A DNA stretch of 64,000 nucleotides, taken from the NCBI GenBank assembly GCA_000431315.1, contig HF989692.1:1-64000 (forward strand), written 5' to 3'. This document shows, one piece after another, positions 25,095-33,348 of the stretch. Within the stretch, counting starts at the first letter, position 1. The number at the start of each line of letters is the position of its first letter. The stretch comes from Brachyspira sp. CAG:484. GTDB taxonomy: Bacteria > Cyanobacteriota > Vampirovibrionia > Gastranaerophilales > Gastranaerophilaceae. A program made the translations under genes and the position numbers. The notes beneath the pieces were generated by a model, which worked only from the letters and a program-made list of their open reading frames with translations, searched no databases and had not been told where the DNA came from.

Positions 25095-25328
25095 TCAAAT
25101 TTTTAGTTTTGGATGGCTAAAATGCGACATCAACTTTCCAATACCATTGCGCATTGCTATAATAGGATTTGCATTATGTGGTTTTTCTTTAGCTACAAAT
25201 TTATCTTTTATATTATAGTTTTTTGGCAATACTTTTTCATAAAGCTTTGGAGCTTCAAGACTTACCGGAGTTAAAGAAGAACTAATAGTTGAAACCGGAT
25301 TATCCGATATACCAAAAATCTTACCCAT
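25095..25328 (-). CDS. hypothetical protein (77 aa)
   Basis: A small protein starting MGKIFGISDNPVSTISSSL, with a lysine-rich middle and a C-terminus ending in SHFSHPKLKI. A TTAGGAGAATGAATT ribosome-binding region precedes the ATG closely, which is the main evidence for a gene. It lies 22 nt downstream of tRNA-Cys on the same strand and may be read from the tRNA transcript. No domain or signal peptide is recognised. Confidence 0.6.
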   Translation of the reverse strand: MGKIFGISDNPVSTISSSLTPVSLEAPKLYEKVLPKNYNIKDKFVAKEKPHNANPIIAMRNGIGKLMSHFSHPKLKI

Positions 25329-25350
25329 AATTCATTCTCCTAATATAAAA

Positions 25351-25422
25351 AGGCGACACCCAGATTCGAACTGGGGGATAAGAGCTTTGCAGGCTCCTGC
25401 CTTACCACTTGGCCATGTCGCC
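25351..25422 (-). tRNA. tRNA-Cys (anticodon GCA)
   Basis: Minus-strand cloverleaf: acceptor GGCGACA/TGTCGCC, anticodon stem GGAGC/GCTCT with loop CTGCAAA, T arm CCCAG/CTGGG with loop TTCGAAT, discriminator U, as expected for Cys. CCA is not encoded. Confidence 0.95.
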
Positions 25423-25498
25423 TCAACCTGTTACTTTATGATACGAAACACATAACTTATTGTCAAGACAATCTATAAGCTATTTAAAATATTTTTTA

Positions 25499-26059
25499 CT
25501 AACTATAAGGATAATATTCTCTGTAAATAACATCACCATTAGGTAATTCAGATTTTGTTGCGACTGCCGGATGAATACGCCCGCCCAATGAAGTAGATGG
25601 AAATTCCGAAATTCTGTTGAAAGCAGAATAAACATTTAATTCAAAATGTCCTCCAGGTATACTTACTTGTTTCGCAGCTTCCTCAATTTTGCCATCTGGC
25701 ATTCTGAATAATACAGATTTATTAATTAGCTTCATTCTACCGCCTGTTATATCCAAAAACTCTGCAATAGAACGATAAACTCTTTGTGTTCCTGTTTTAT
25801 TTTGTGAAATTGTATTTGTTGTTATTTTAGATACTTTTGAACCATCTGATTTAATAAGGCAGAATATATCTGCTGACATACGGCGGCGTGGGAAATACTG
25901 ATATTGTAATAAGGCAATTGAACCATCTTTAAACTGTTTTTGATACACCATACCGGAATTTGGGTATTTTAACATATTTTTAATTTTTCTATTCGCTTGC
26001 CTGCCTGTTTTTGAAAATGAGTTTATAAATCTTGTTATCCGATTTACCTTATAAGTCAT
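25499..26059 (-). CDS. hypothetical protein (186 aa)
   Basis: An unrecognised soluble, basic protein. It has several apparent beta strands (SGMVYQKQFKDGSIALLQYQYF; SADIFCLIKSDGS; LINKSVLFRMPDG) and an end with GDVIYREYYPYS. An AGGAGAAG ribosome-binding site lies 6 nt before the ATG. It is transcribed in the same direction as XRE gene 3, 70 nt downstream of it, and so could share its mRNA. No signal peptide is seen. Similar small proteins may be lineage-specific. Confidence 0.7.
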   Translation of the reverse strand: MTYKVNRITRFINSFSKTGRQANRKIKNMLKYPNSGMVYQKQFKDGSIALLQYQYFPRRRMSADIFCLIKSDGSKVSKITTNTISQNKTGTQRVYRSIAEFLDITGGRMKLINKSVLFRMPDGKIEEAAKQVSIPGGHFELNVYSAFNRISEFPSTSLGGRIHPAVATKSELPNGDVIYREYYPYS

Positions 26060-26129
26060 TATTACTTCTCCTAAGATTACAATAAAAACTCAGAAAAAAA
26101 ATTTTTGCTATAAATTGTTAAACCCAATT

Positions 26130-26441
26130 TTATTCCATAGCTTTTGCAACACGATAAAGAGTGTATTGTTTTTCCTTGTTCAAATTATCGTATATTGAAA
26201 TTATCTCATCTTTAAAATCTTTGTCCTTACCTTTAGTAAATTGAAACAGCTCATATAATTCAACACCAAGAACAGATGCTATCTTTTCAAGTGTTCCTAT
26301 TGTAGGAAAGTTTCGTCCGACTTCAAGTTTACTTATATATCCAACATCCAAATCCAACATTTCTGCAAGCTTTTCCTGAGTTATTTTCCTTTGTTTTCTG
26401 ACTTCTTTTATTTTTAAGCCAAGTAATTCTTTTGTTTCCAT
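26130..26441 (-). CDS. XRE-family regulator, cassette 3
   Basis: A 103-aa protein with an N-terminal helix-turn-helix (LGLKIKEVRKQRKITQEKLAEMLDLDVGYISKLEVGRNFPTIGTLEKIASVL) and a charged C-terminal helical part (about 68-103), the same layout as the protein at 19400. A GAGG ribosome-binding site precedes the ATG. It is divergent from pilin-like gene 3 with 148 bp between. Confidence 0.9.
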   Translation of the reverse strand: METKELLGLKIKEVRKQRKITQEKLAEMLDLDVGYISKLEVGRNFPTIGTLEKIASVLGVELYELFQFTKGKDKDFKDEIISIYDNLNKEKQYTLYRVAKAME

Positions 26442-26527
26442 ATTTACCTCATTTTACAATTTTATTTGCTGGCATATGTAAATTTAAGGCATAAATTGTG
26501 CAATTATATAAATAATCAGCACAACAA

Positions 26528-26556
26528 TTGACAAAAATAGCAATATATGTGATAAT
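26528..26556 (+). promoter_or_regulatory. promoter of pilin-like gene 3
   Basis: TTGACA (26528-26533), 17 nt, GATAAT (26551-26556). Upstream, AATTGTGCAATT-like symmetry (about 26495-26506) is a candidate binding site for the divergent XRE regulator. Confidence 0.7.
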
Positions 26557-26589
26557 AAATATAAAAAAAGCAGTAAAAAGGAGGATGTA

Positions 26590-27324
26590 TTGAAAAAAGG
26601 ATTTACGCTTGCAGAGGTTCTGATTACGTTAGGAATTATCGGTATTGTTGCGGCAATGACTTTACCATCGCTTATTAATGATTATAGGGATAAAGAAATT
26701 GTAACCAAAGTCAGAAAAACTTATTCTGATATTTATAATACAATAAATCACGCCAGAACATCAGATGGCAACATTAATGACAATTCAGTGCTATTTAACC
26801 CTGAAAATAGCAGTACCCAAACAGCTCAGAATTTTATAAAATACTTTAACGGTGCAAAATTATGTCCTAACAATAAAAAAGAATGTAAACAATATTATTA
26901 TGATATTAAATACTCCAGATTTTACACAGGCGGAACAAATACCGGCGTAATATGGTCGCAGGTGTACCCGGCAATTATACTGAATAACGGTGCAATCTTG
27001 TATATTGTTCAGAAGAACTATCCCGACTGTTATGCAGAAACAACTTACGCAAAACATGATGAAGCTGGCAGACCCATTTTGGATGAGGATGGAAACAAAA
27101 TTATGTTACCAGCTGTTAGTAGAATATGCGGCTATGTCTATTTTGATGTAAATGGACCTAAAAGCCCAAATAGATTTGGATACGATGCTTATTACATTCA
27201 GATTTCAAAGGATAAAGTAGAACCCGGTATTCAACCTTATTTAGGACGTCAGAGCCTTGAAAATATATTATCAGGGAAAGATAACTTTATATTCTCGGAT
27301 TATACAGTAGGCGCCGAAAAATAA
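26590..27324 (+). CDS. pilin-like protein 3 with type IV prepilin N-terminus
   Basis: A 244-aa protein beginning MKKGFTLAEVLITLGIIGIV with the classical G|F cleavage site and Glu at +5. The start codon is TTG 26590 behind AAGGAGG with good spacing. The globular part has paired cysteines (LCPNNKKECKQ; PDCYAE; RICGYVYFDVNGPK). The segment YVYFDVNGPKSPNRFG parallels TVDVNGIQKKPNVWG of protein 1 and LVDVNGYKKPNTLG of protein 2, so the three share a C-terminal motif as well as the N-terminus. Confidence 0.9.
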   Translation: MKKGFTLAEVLITLGIIGIVAAMTLPSLINDYRDKEIVTKVRKTYSDIYNTINHARTSDGNINDNSVLFNPENSSTQTAQNFIKYFNGAKLCPNNKKECKQYYYDIKYSRFYTGGTNTGVIWSQVYPAIILNNGAILYIVQKNYPDCYAETTYAKHDEAGRPILDEDGNKIMLPAVSRICGYVYFDVNGPKSPNRFGYDAYYIQISKDKVEPGIQPYLGRQSLENILSGKDNFIFSDYTVGAEK

Positions 27325-27346
27325 AAACATCGTTATTAGATGTTTT
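27324..27346 (+). terminator. terminator of pilin-like gene 3
   Basis: AAAACATC (27324-27331), 7-nt loop, GATGTTTT (27339-27346), directly after the stop codon. The T-run is short. Confidence 0.6.
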
Positions 27347-27349
27347 GAC

Positions 27350-27378
27350 TTGCAATTTTAAACTAGACCCTTTATAAT
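27350..27378 (+). promoter_or_regulatory. promoter of the small ORF at 27401
   Basis: TTGCAA (27350-27355), 17 nt, perfect TATAAT (27373-27378), then AAAAAGGAGG before the ATG. Confidence 0.65.
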
Positions 27379-27400
27379 AAGAAAAAGGAGGATTTAAACT

Positions 27401-27454
27401 ATGAAAAACTCAATTATAGCTTCAAAATCCCTGAGGGGGGGGGGGCTTAGGTAA
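27401..27454 (+). CDS. 17-aa peptide with an 11-G tract
   Basis: Encodes MKNSIIASKSLRGGGLR behind a consensus promoter and an AAAAAGGAGG ribosome-binding site. The gene contains a run of 11 G (27435-27445) in an otherwise AT-rich context, a site where slippage would change the frame. The first 12 codons align with the small ORF at 7654. Downstream the transcript runs antisense into the WG-repeat gene. It may be a leader peptide, a phase-variable peptide, or a regulatory RNA with a vestigial ORF. Confidence 0.45.
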   Translation: MKNSIIASKSLRGGGLR

Positions 27455-27479
27455 ATAGTTTTTGAAAATATTTCAAGTT

Positions 27480-28382
27480 CTATTGAAGCCGACGCTTCAA
27501 TTCATACTTAACATCTGAAAGCGGACCGTTATTTGGTGTTCTTACTGTATTATAATAATTTCTTGCATAGACAAAAGGATATTTAGGAAGCCAGCCAAGC
27601 TTGAAAAATATCGTAACAGTATCGGCACCCTGCGATAGCATTAGTTCATCAATTGTCTTTTCATGAGCCGGAGAAATTGATGAGAAAACTTTCAAAAGAT
27701 AATCAGTAAACGTTATACTGTAATATCCTGTTGCAGTGCCTGGTTTTGCAATAAGTTCAGAAATCTTGAAGTTTTCATTACCCTTAATATCTTTTACATC
27801 CTGCGGAAGTGAAAGGGTTTCTCCATGAACCTGTTCAATTTCATACCATTGCCCATTGTAATTTATACGCATCATATTCGGTTTCGGCATATAAATATCA
27901 TCAAATTTGTTCTCAAGAATTGTCTTCCCATTCATGTCGACAACTCCGTATTTAAAATCTTTACAAGTCAGAAACATGCCGCCAAACAAAAGGTCAATAG
28001 AAGAATATTCCCGCGGCAAAATTTCTTTGCCTTTAGCGTCGTAAAGTGCATATCTGCTTCCGCGTCCGACTTTCAAGTATTTTCCAAGAACTCTTTCGAC
28101 ATGAGTGTATTTAACCGGAACAAGCACATTTCCCTGATTATCAAGCAGCCCAAACTTGTTTTTCTTTTGGACAATAAATGAAGAATCACCAAGAACAATC
28201 ATTTTCTTATATTCAGGCTCAATAATTACCTCATCATCACAACTTTTAAGCCCGAAAAGATTTTCTTCATCCTTAAAAACTTTCACACAAGCATTTTCTG
28301 ATACAGAAGCTGTTTGGGTTTCAGCAGAAACTATGTTCTGGCAAACCAAAATTATACTTAAAACCAATAAAAATTTCTTCAT
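27480..28382 (-). CDS. secreted WG-repeat protein
   Basis: A 300-aa protein with a signal peptide (MKKFLLVLSIILVCQNIVSA) followed by tandem WG-like repeats (about 40-175), each about 45 residues with a pattern like KNKFGLLDNQGNVLVPVKYTHV. The last 100 residues are a different alpha/beta part without a known domain. WG-repeat proteins are usually extracytoplasmic with unknown binding partners. A TATGAT -10 lies 6 nt before the ATG and no ribosome-binding site is seen, so the mRNA may be leaderless. It is divergent from the AsmA-like gene. Confidence 0.85.
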   Translation of the reverse strand: MKKFLLVLSIILVCQNIVSAETQTASVSENACVKVFKDEENLFGLKSCDDEVIIEPEYKKMIVLGDSSFIVQKKNKFGLLDNQGNVLVPVKYTHVERVLGKYLKVGRGSRYALYDAKGKEILPREYSSIDLLFGGMFLTCKDFKYGVVDMNGKTILENKFDDIYMPKPNMMRINYNGQWYEIEQVHGETLSLPQDVKDIKGNENFKISELIAKPGTATGYYSITFTDYLLKVFSSISPAHEKTIDELMLSQGADTVTIFFKLGWLPKYPFVYARNYYNTVRTPNNGPLSDVKYELKRRLQ

Positions 28383-28385
28383 AAA

Positions 28386-28417
28386 TATATCATAACATAA
28401 AATTATGTTATGATATA
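28386..28417. promoter_or_regulatory. 32-bp palindrome forming a bidirectional promoter
   Basis: Perfect 15-bp arms (TATATCATAACATAA and its reverse complement) around AA. It contains the minus-strand -10 TATGAT (28389-28394) and overlaps the plus-strand -10 TATAAT (28414-28419). It lies in the 53-bp gap between two divergent envelope genes, so one dimeric regulator could control both. Confidence 0.7.
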
Positions 28418-28435
28418 ATATATATTGAGGATAAT

Positions 28436-31219
28436 ATGAAGAAAAAGATTAAAATTTTAGGTGGTGTTATATGTGCGGCAGCTGTATTGGCAGCAATTCC
28501 GTCCGTTTTTTATCTGAAAGTTCTACCGGCAGCAGTTTCAAACCCGCGGGTTATTTCTTTTGTAGAAAGAAATGTAAATAAATATACTGATCTGAACATG
28601 GAAATAAAAAATCCTGTTCTTAAAACAAGTTTTTCGCCGGTAATTGCTTTTAAAACAGATAAAATTAAGCTTGCAAAAAATGACATTGAAATATTTGCCG
28701 TTGAAAATCTTGATACAGAAATTTCTTTTAAAGATTTGTTTAAAAAACGAATAATTTTAAACAGGTTTGGCTTGGACTATATATTTGCAGATGTGAATAA
28801 GTTGATGGCACTCGCTCCCGGGCAAAAAGAGCAAAAACAACAAAAAAATGACTGGGAAATTGACTTTTTTGATTCTGTCCTCTATTTGAAAAAGAGCTTA
28901 ATCCTCTACAAACTTGAGCCGGATGTTTATGTAAAGCTTAACGCTGATAATTTAAAAATTGACAATACCCAAAAAGTTGAAAAATTTGTCCACTTTAATA
29001 TTGATACAAAAATAAAAAAGGGTGACAAAATTCTGCACTTTGCAATAGCAGACAAAAACAGAGTTGTTATAAAAGATAAAACCCTTCTTGTTAACGACTG
29101 CGTTCTTGATATAAACAAATCAAATGTACATATAAATGCTGATGCGTCAAGAAAAACAGGTCTGAATGTAAATCTTTCCTCTAAAAAATTTAAAGTTAAA
29201 GACGTAATAGATATAGTTGATTCAAACATAATCATTAATAACGGAAGTGAAATGCTCGCGTTTTTTAAAGATATGAACGGGGACTTTGACTTCAATATAA
29301 ACATGAAAAATAATGATTTGAACGGTACGGTAAACCTTAACAAAAGTTCTTTGAAGATTATTCCAGTCAGCAATCTTCCGGTTACTGTTAATAAGGGAAC
29401 CGTAGTTTTGACGTCAAACGACATAACTTTAAAAGACATTGAAGGTTATTACGGGTCACAGCAGACAAATAAAATTGCAGTAAACGGGATTATGAAGGAT
29501 TACACAAAATCCTGTGATACTGAGGTAACAATAACAACTGTTGCAACAAATGATTTTGCAAAAAATTATCTCTCAAAGCTTGTAGGTATACCGCTCGAAA
29601 TCGTTGGAAAAGCAGGAACTCGTATTATTGTCAAATCAATTTATAATAAAATTGATGTTGACTGGGCTTCAAAACTTGCCAAAGGCAGTGATATTCTTGT
29701 AGATGGAGCATCTCTAACTCCTGCAAACTGGGATAGAGCGGTTCAGGCAGATCTGCATTTTGAAAATAATATTTTAAATATTAAAGATATTAACTACTAC
29801 ATTGCACAGGAAATCGTTAAGGGCAGTAAAGTCAAGCCAGTCTTAACACTTAACGGCAATGTAGACTGCTCAAAACCTATACCATTTGTTCAGGATTTAG
29901 GTTTTAATATTCCAGACCCTCTGCCGAGTGAATTTTTAAATGTTCTAATCGGACAGCGACTGTTTAAAGGCGGAAAATTTTCAGGAGATCTTGCCGTACT
30001 TAACAACGGACCTTATCCTGTTATCAAAGGTAATATGAAAGCAGAGGGAATAAGAATTCCGTCACAGAGAATAGCAATCAAAAACGCGGAACTGTTTACC
30101 GACAGAGATACTATTCACCTTGTAGCTGACGGACGTTACAAACGCACCCAATTTGACTTTGCAGGTGATATTGCAAACGGAATAAAATATCCGATAGTTA
30201 TCAAAAATGTTAATTTTGGCATGGATAAGATCGATATTGATAAAATTTTGCAGTCATTTAACAAGCAGAATACAGATGCTGTAAAACAGCCGCAGAACGT
30301 TGTGCCGGAATCAGTTATGGAGGATGAAAACAGCGAAATTGCCGATGAAGCAGTTGTTTTTGATGTAAATAATCTTATTATCGAAAGATGTATTTTCAGA
30401 CTTAAGGAAGGAAAATATAAAGATATTAACTTTGGTAACCTTGCTGCTAACCTTACATTGGACAAAAACAATATTTTACAGTTGAAATCCAACAGATTTG
30501 ATATTGCAGAAGGAATATCTTCAGTAAAAGTATTCTGTGATTTGAAAAAACATAAATATAATATTAAACTAGGCGCAAAAGATGTTAATTCTGATTTGAT
30601 GTCAACTACATTGCTAAATCTTCCGCGTGAAATTTCCGGAAAAGCAAGCGGAATAATAGATTTATATACAGATGACAGTTTAAAGCTTAACGGAGCAATT
30701 AAATTTGCTGTAAACGACGGTCAAATTCAAAAAATCGGACTTGTTGAGTACGTAATGAAATTTGCTGCGCTCTTTAGAAACCCGCTTGTTATGATAAGCC
30801 CTTCAACTATTTCGGATATAGTTAACATTCCGGAAGGAAAGTTCAATAAAATAACAGGTGAATTGCTGATGAAAAATAATGTTATAGAACTTCTTAAGAT
30901 TAAATCATCATCACCGCAGCTAAGCAGCTTTATAATTGGACGATATGATATTGAAAAAAGCGATGCAATGCTTAGAATTTATACCAAATTCAGCAGTGAA
31001 AAGAAGGGATTTGCCGGAGCTTTGAGAAGTTTCTCATTAAACAGTCTTGCTAACAGAATACCTCTAAGCAGCCGCAACGATGCACAGTATTATGCTGCAG
31101 AACTTGAGCAGCTTCCTAAACTCGAAGTAGGCGAAGAACAATCACAGGTATTCTTAACAAAAGTCGATGGAGATGTAGTTAACAATAACTTCCTTTCCTC
31201 TCTTAAAAAAATTAAATAA
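28436..31219 (+). CDS. AsmA-like envelope protein
   Basis: A 927-aa protein with one N-terminal membrane helix (about 5-32) and a long periplasmic part made mainly of beta strands, as in AsmA/YhdP/TamB proteins that help lipids cross to the outer membrane. The C-terminal region has the AsmA-type segment ISGKASGIIDLYTDDSLKLNGAIKFAVNDG followed by SSPQLSSFIIGRYDIEKSDAMLRIYTKF. A TTGAGGA ribosome-binding site precedes the ATG. It fits a diderm cell. The L,D-transpeptidase gene follows after 15 nt. Confidence 0.8.
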   Translation: MKKKIKILGGVICAAAVLAAIPSVFYLKVLPAAVSNPRVISFVERNVNKYTDLNMEIKNPVLKTSFSPVIAFKTDKIKLAKNDIEIFAVENLDTEISFKDLFKKRIILNRFGLDYIFADVNKLMALAPGQKEQKQQKNDWEIDFFDSVLYLKKSLILYKLEPDVYVKLNADNLKIDNTQKVEKFVHFNIDTKIKKGDKILHFAIADKNRVVIKDKTLLVNDCVLDINKSNVHINADASRKTGLNVNLSSKKFKVKDVIDIVDSNIIINNGSEMLAFFKDMNGDFDFNINMKNNDLNGTVNLNKSSLKIIPVSNLPVTVNKGTVVLTSNDITLKDIEGYYGSQQTNKIAVNGIMKDYTKSCDTEVTITTVATNDFAKNYLSKLVGIPLEIVGKAGTRIIVKSIYNKIDVDWASKLAKGSDILVDGASLTPANWDRAVQADLHFENNILNIKDINYYIAQEIVKGSKVKPVLTLNGNVDCSKPIPFVQDLGFNIPDPLPSEFLNVLIGQRLFKGGKFSGDLAVLNNGPYPVIKGNMKAEGIRIPSQRIAIKNAELFTDRDTIHLVADGRYKRTQFDFAGDIANGIKYPIVIKNVNFGMDKIDIDKILQSFNKQNTDAVKQPQNVVPESVMEDENSEIADEAVVFDVNNLIIERCIFRLKEGKYKDINFGNLAANLTLDKNNILQLKSNRFDIAEGISSVKVFCDLKKHKYNIKLGAKDVNSDLMSTTLLNLPREISGKASGIIDLYTDDSLKLNGAIKFAVNDGQIQKIGLVEYVMKFAALFRNPLVMISPSTISDIVNIPEGKFNKITGELLMKNNVIELLKIKSSSPQLSSFIIGRYDIEKSDAMLRIYTKFSSEKKGFAGALRSFSLNSLANRIPLSSRNDAQYYAAELEQLPKLEVGEEQSQVFLTKVDGDVVNNNFLSSLKKIK

Positions 31220-31234
31220 TCGGATAAGCAGTAA

Positions 31235-31867
31235 ATGATTAGAATAAATAATATAAATTTCAACACCGATATGGTAAAAACAACAGAAAATGTTAAAAAA
31301 TCTTCTGAAATAAATACCGTCTTTGGCGCTGAAAATTCATCCAATATCGATGACGAAAAAGGGCTTTCGGTTGAGCAGGAAAAAGTTTCACCTAAAGGAA
31401 GCTCCAGTCCGCAACACTTAAAAAATGCGCCAAGTCCTATCATAACCGTAGCAGGTGAAAAAAAGCTTGCAGCTATCGTCGTAGATACAAAAACAAATCT
31501 TTTATACACATATGATGATAAAGGTAATGCAAAAACAGTATACTCTGTAGCTACCGGTAAAAAATATACTCCAACACGCAAAGGTATAAAAATGATTACA
31601 AATGTGGAAGCTTATCCTTATAAAACAGCTTACGGAACGAAACGCAAAAAAAATCCTAAAGATTATGGTCCCAACGTAATCATTATAGAAAATATCAACC
31701 CTGAAACAGGCAAAATTTACGGCAGAAACGGACAGTTTATCCATGGCAATAATAACCCGAAAAGCCTTGGTACGTATGCTTCATTAGGTTGTATAAGAAT
31801 GGACAACGAAGTTATTAAAAAAATTGCAAAAGAAGCAGTCAAAAATTCATATGTGCTTATTCAATAA
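31235..31867 (+). CDS. L,D-transpeptidase (YkuD domain)
   Basis: A 210-aa protein. The N-terminal 75 residues are low-complexity and show no signal peptide. The YkuD domain (about 78-210) has the catalytic motif HGNNNPKSLGTYASLGCIRM with H170 and nucleophile C186. Such enzymes form 3-3 peptidoglycan cross-links or attach proteins. The missing export signal is odd; non-classical export or a wrongly placed start are possible, though no better upstream start is seen. It is in an apparent operon with the AsmA-like gene. Confidence 0.9.
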   Translation: MIRINNINFNTDMVKTTENVKKSSEINTVFGAENSSNIDDEKGLSVEQEKVSPKGSSSPQHLKNAPSPIITVAGEKKLAAIVVDTKTNLLYTYDDKGNAKTVYSVATGKKYTPTRKGIKMITNVEAYPYKTAYGTKRKKNPKDYGPNVIIIENINPETGKIYGRNGQFIHGNNNPKSLGTYASLGCIRMDNEVIKKIAKEAVKNSYVLIQ

Positions 31868-31873
31868 CACATA

Positions 31874-32680
31874 TTATAAATAACATTTGCGTTCCTGTCC
31901 TTCAACACCTGCATAAAGCTCAACAAATTGTTTTGCCGGACTTACATCAATCTTTGTCAAAAGAACCTCTTCAATCTGGAAAAAACCTACATCTCCGGAC
32001 ATTTCAATATCAATCTTAATCGGTTTTCTTTCTCCATGGTAAATTCCGATACGGTTGATAGCATTTGCAGAGTATTTGTGAATATCACCGACACGCGGGG
32101 CAGAATTTATTGCAAGAGGAATTCTAGCGCGGCCTTTTGTCATATCGCACCCGTCTGCAATAAGAATAATTCCTGCTTCTATAGAGTGAATTTTTTTTGT
32201 TGACATGTGACCGATAATAGCTTCTGTAGCAAGTGATTTTATTACAACACGCTTATGAAGATTATCCGGAAAAACATGAAGCAGAGTTCTGTCAATTATA
32301 GGCTGGGCAAGCATTGCAGACATATCTTCATGCCCCTGCCGCCCTATTGACATGCCGAGATCATGCATTAAACCTGCAAGGATAACGGCACACATACTGT
32401 CTTCAAATGTACCTATCTCCTCAGTTTCAAGTGAAGTCTTAATTCCCGATTCCTGCAAAATATTCAGCATTTTAATAGCATTACCTGCAACCTGACGCAT
32501 ATGAACAGGTCCATGGTCATTAAATCCCAAGCGCTTTATCGAAACATTATTTGCATAATCCTGTAATTCCTGCAGCTCCTCATCCGCAAAAAGATAATTC
32601 ACCAGCTTTAAACAGTTAGGGTTATTTTGCAGACGCTTCTGTATTTTTGATTCAATTGAAACTTCTTTTACAGATTTCAT
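31874..32680 (-). CDS. HD-domain phosphohydrolase
   Basis: A 268-aa cytosolic protein. The HD domain has a metal-site histidine in NDHGPVHMRQVAGNA (about 51-66), the HD pair in ILAGLMHDLGMSIGRQGHE (about 96-114), and distal HM and ADGCDMTKGR segments. I chose ATG 32680 behind AAGAGAG; the longer upstream reading is A/T-rich and unlike protein. Its substrate (nucleotide, ppGpp-like or cyclic dinucleotide) cannot be told. It is convergent with the L,D-transpeptidase gene, 6 nt apart. Confidence 0.85.
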   Translation of the reverse strand: MKSVKEVSIESKIQKRLQNNPNCLKLVNYLFADEELQELQDYANNVSIKRLGFNDHGPVHMRQVAGNAIKMLNILQESGIKTSLETEEIGTFEDSMCAVILAGLMHDLGMSIGRQGHEDMSAMLAQPIIDRTLLHVFPDNLHKRVVIKSLATEAIIGHMSTKKIHSIEAGIILIADGCDMTKGRARIPLAINSAPRVGDIHKYSANAINRIGIYHGERKPIKIDIEMSGDVGFFQIEEVLLTKIDVSPAKQFVELYAGVEGQERKCYL

Positions 32681-32753
32681 ATATTTTCTCTCTTTTATTA
32701 TTTTACCTATATATATTAACTCATAAATATATTTTTTTAAAATATGTTTCTTA

Positions 32754-32804
32754 TTGACATTTTGATGAAAATTATATAAAATATATATGTTAGGCATGCC
32801 TAAC
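32754..32804 (+). promoter_or_regulatory. flavodoxin promoter with metalloregulator-like palindrome
   Basis: TTGACA (32754-32759), 17 nt, TAAAAT (32777-32782). The expected start site falls on a perfect 16-bp palindrome GTTAGGCATGCCTAAC (32789-32804). Its TTAGG...CCTAA ends resemble DtxR/IdeR-type iron boxes. Flavodoxins commonly replace ferredoxin under iron limitation, so iron-dependent repression is a reasonable inference. Confidence 0.6.
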
Positions 32805-32848
32805 AAAATTTTCAAAAGAGAGCGCTATAAATTAATTTAGGAGGTATT

Positions 32849-33289
32849 ATGGCAGTAAAAATCTTGTATGGTACTGAAACAGGTAATTCAGAAACTTTAG
32901 CAGTTCAGGCATCAGAAGCTTTGAAGGATGCCGGTATAGAAGCGGATGTACTTGATATGGGCAATGTTTCATTAAATGATTTAAAAGGATACGATAAAGC
33001 TCTATTTATTACAAGCACCTGGGGCGACGGCGATGCACCCGGCAATGCTTTAGAACTGCTAGAAGAACTACAATCTGAAAAAAGCAAATGCCTTACAGAT
33101 TTGAATTATGCAGTATTCGGTATCGGCGAATCCATATATGAGCATTTTTGTCAGGCTGCAATAGACTTTGATGAGGCGGTATGTGATTTGGGAGCAAAAA
33201 GGATTGAAAATTTAGAAAAGAGCGAAGATGACAACGAAGAAAATTTAAAAAAATGGATTGAAAAAATTATTCCAAAACTAAAATCCTAA
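32849..33289 (+). CDS. flavodoxin
   Basis: A 146-aa FMN-binding electron carrier of the cytosol. Motifs are the phosphate loop YGTETGNSETLA (7-18), the second FMN loop TSTWGDGDAPGNA (about 56-68) and FGIGESIYEHFC (about 91-102). The loops resemble MioC and the flavodoxin domain of CysJ. A strong TAGGAGG ribosome-binding site precedes the ATG. It is a single-gene unit with a terminator right after. Partners could be pyruvate:flavodoxin oxidoreductase or radical-SAM enzymes such as the convergent AmrS-like protein, but this is inference. Confidence 0.92.
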   Translation: MAVKILYGTETGNSETLAVQASEALKDAGIEADVLDMGNVSLNDLKGYDKALFITSTWGDGDAPGNALELLEELQSEKSKCLTDLNYAVFGIGESIYEHFCQAAIDFDEAVCDLGAKRIENLEKSEDDNEENLKKWIEKIIPKLKS

Positions 33290-33317
33290 TAAACTCACAC
33301 AGTTCTCCTTTACGCTT

Positions 33318-33346
33318 AAAACGGGCAAAAGCCCGTTTTTGTTTTT
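33318..33346 (+). terminator. terminator of the flavodoxin gene
   Basis: AAACGGGC (33318-33325), AAAA loop, GCCCGTTTTTG and more T. It lies between convergent genes and may serve both strands. Confidence 0.9.
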
Positions 33347-33348
33347 AA

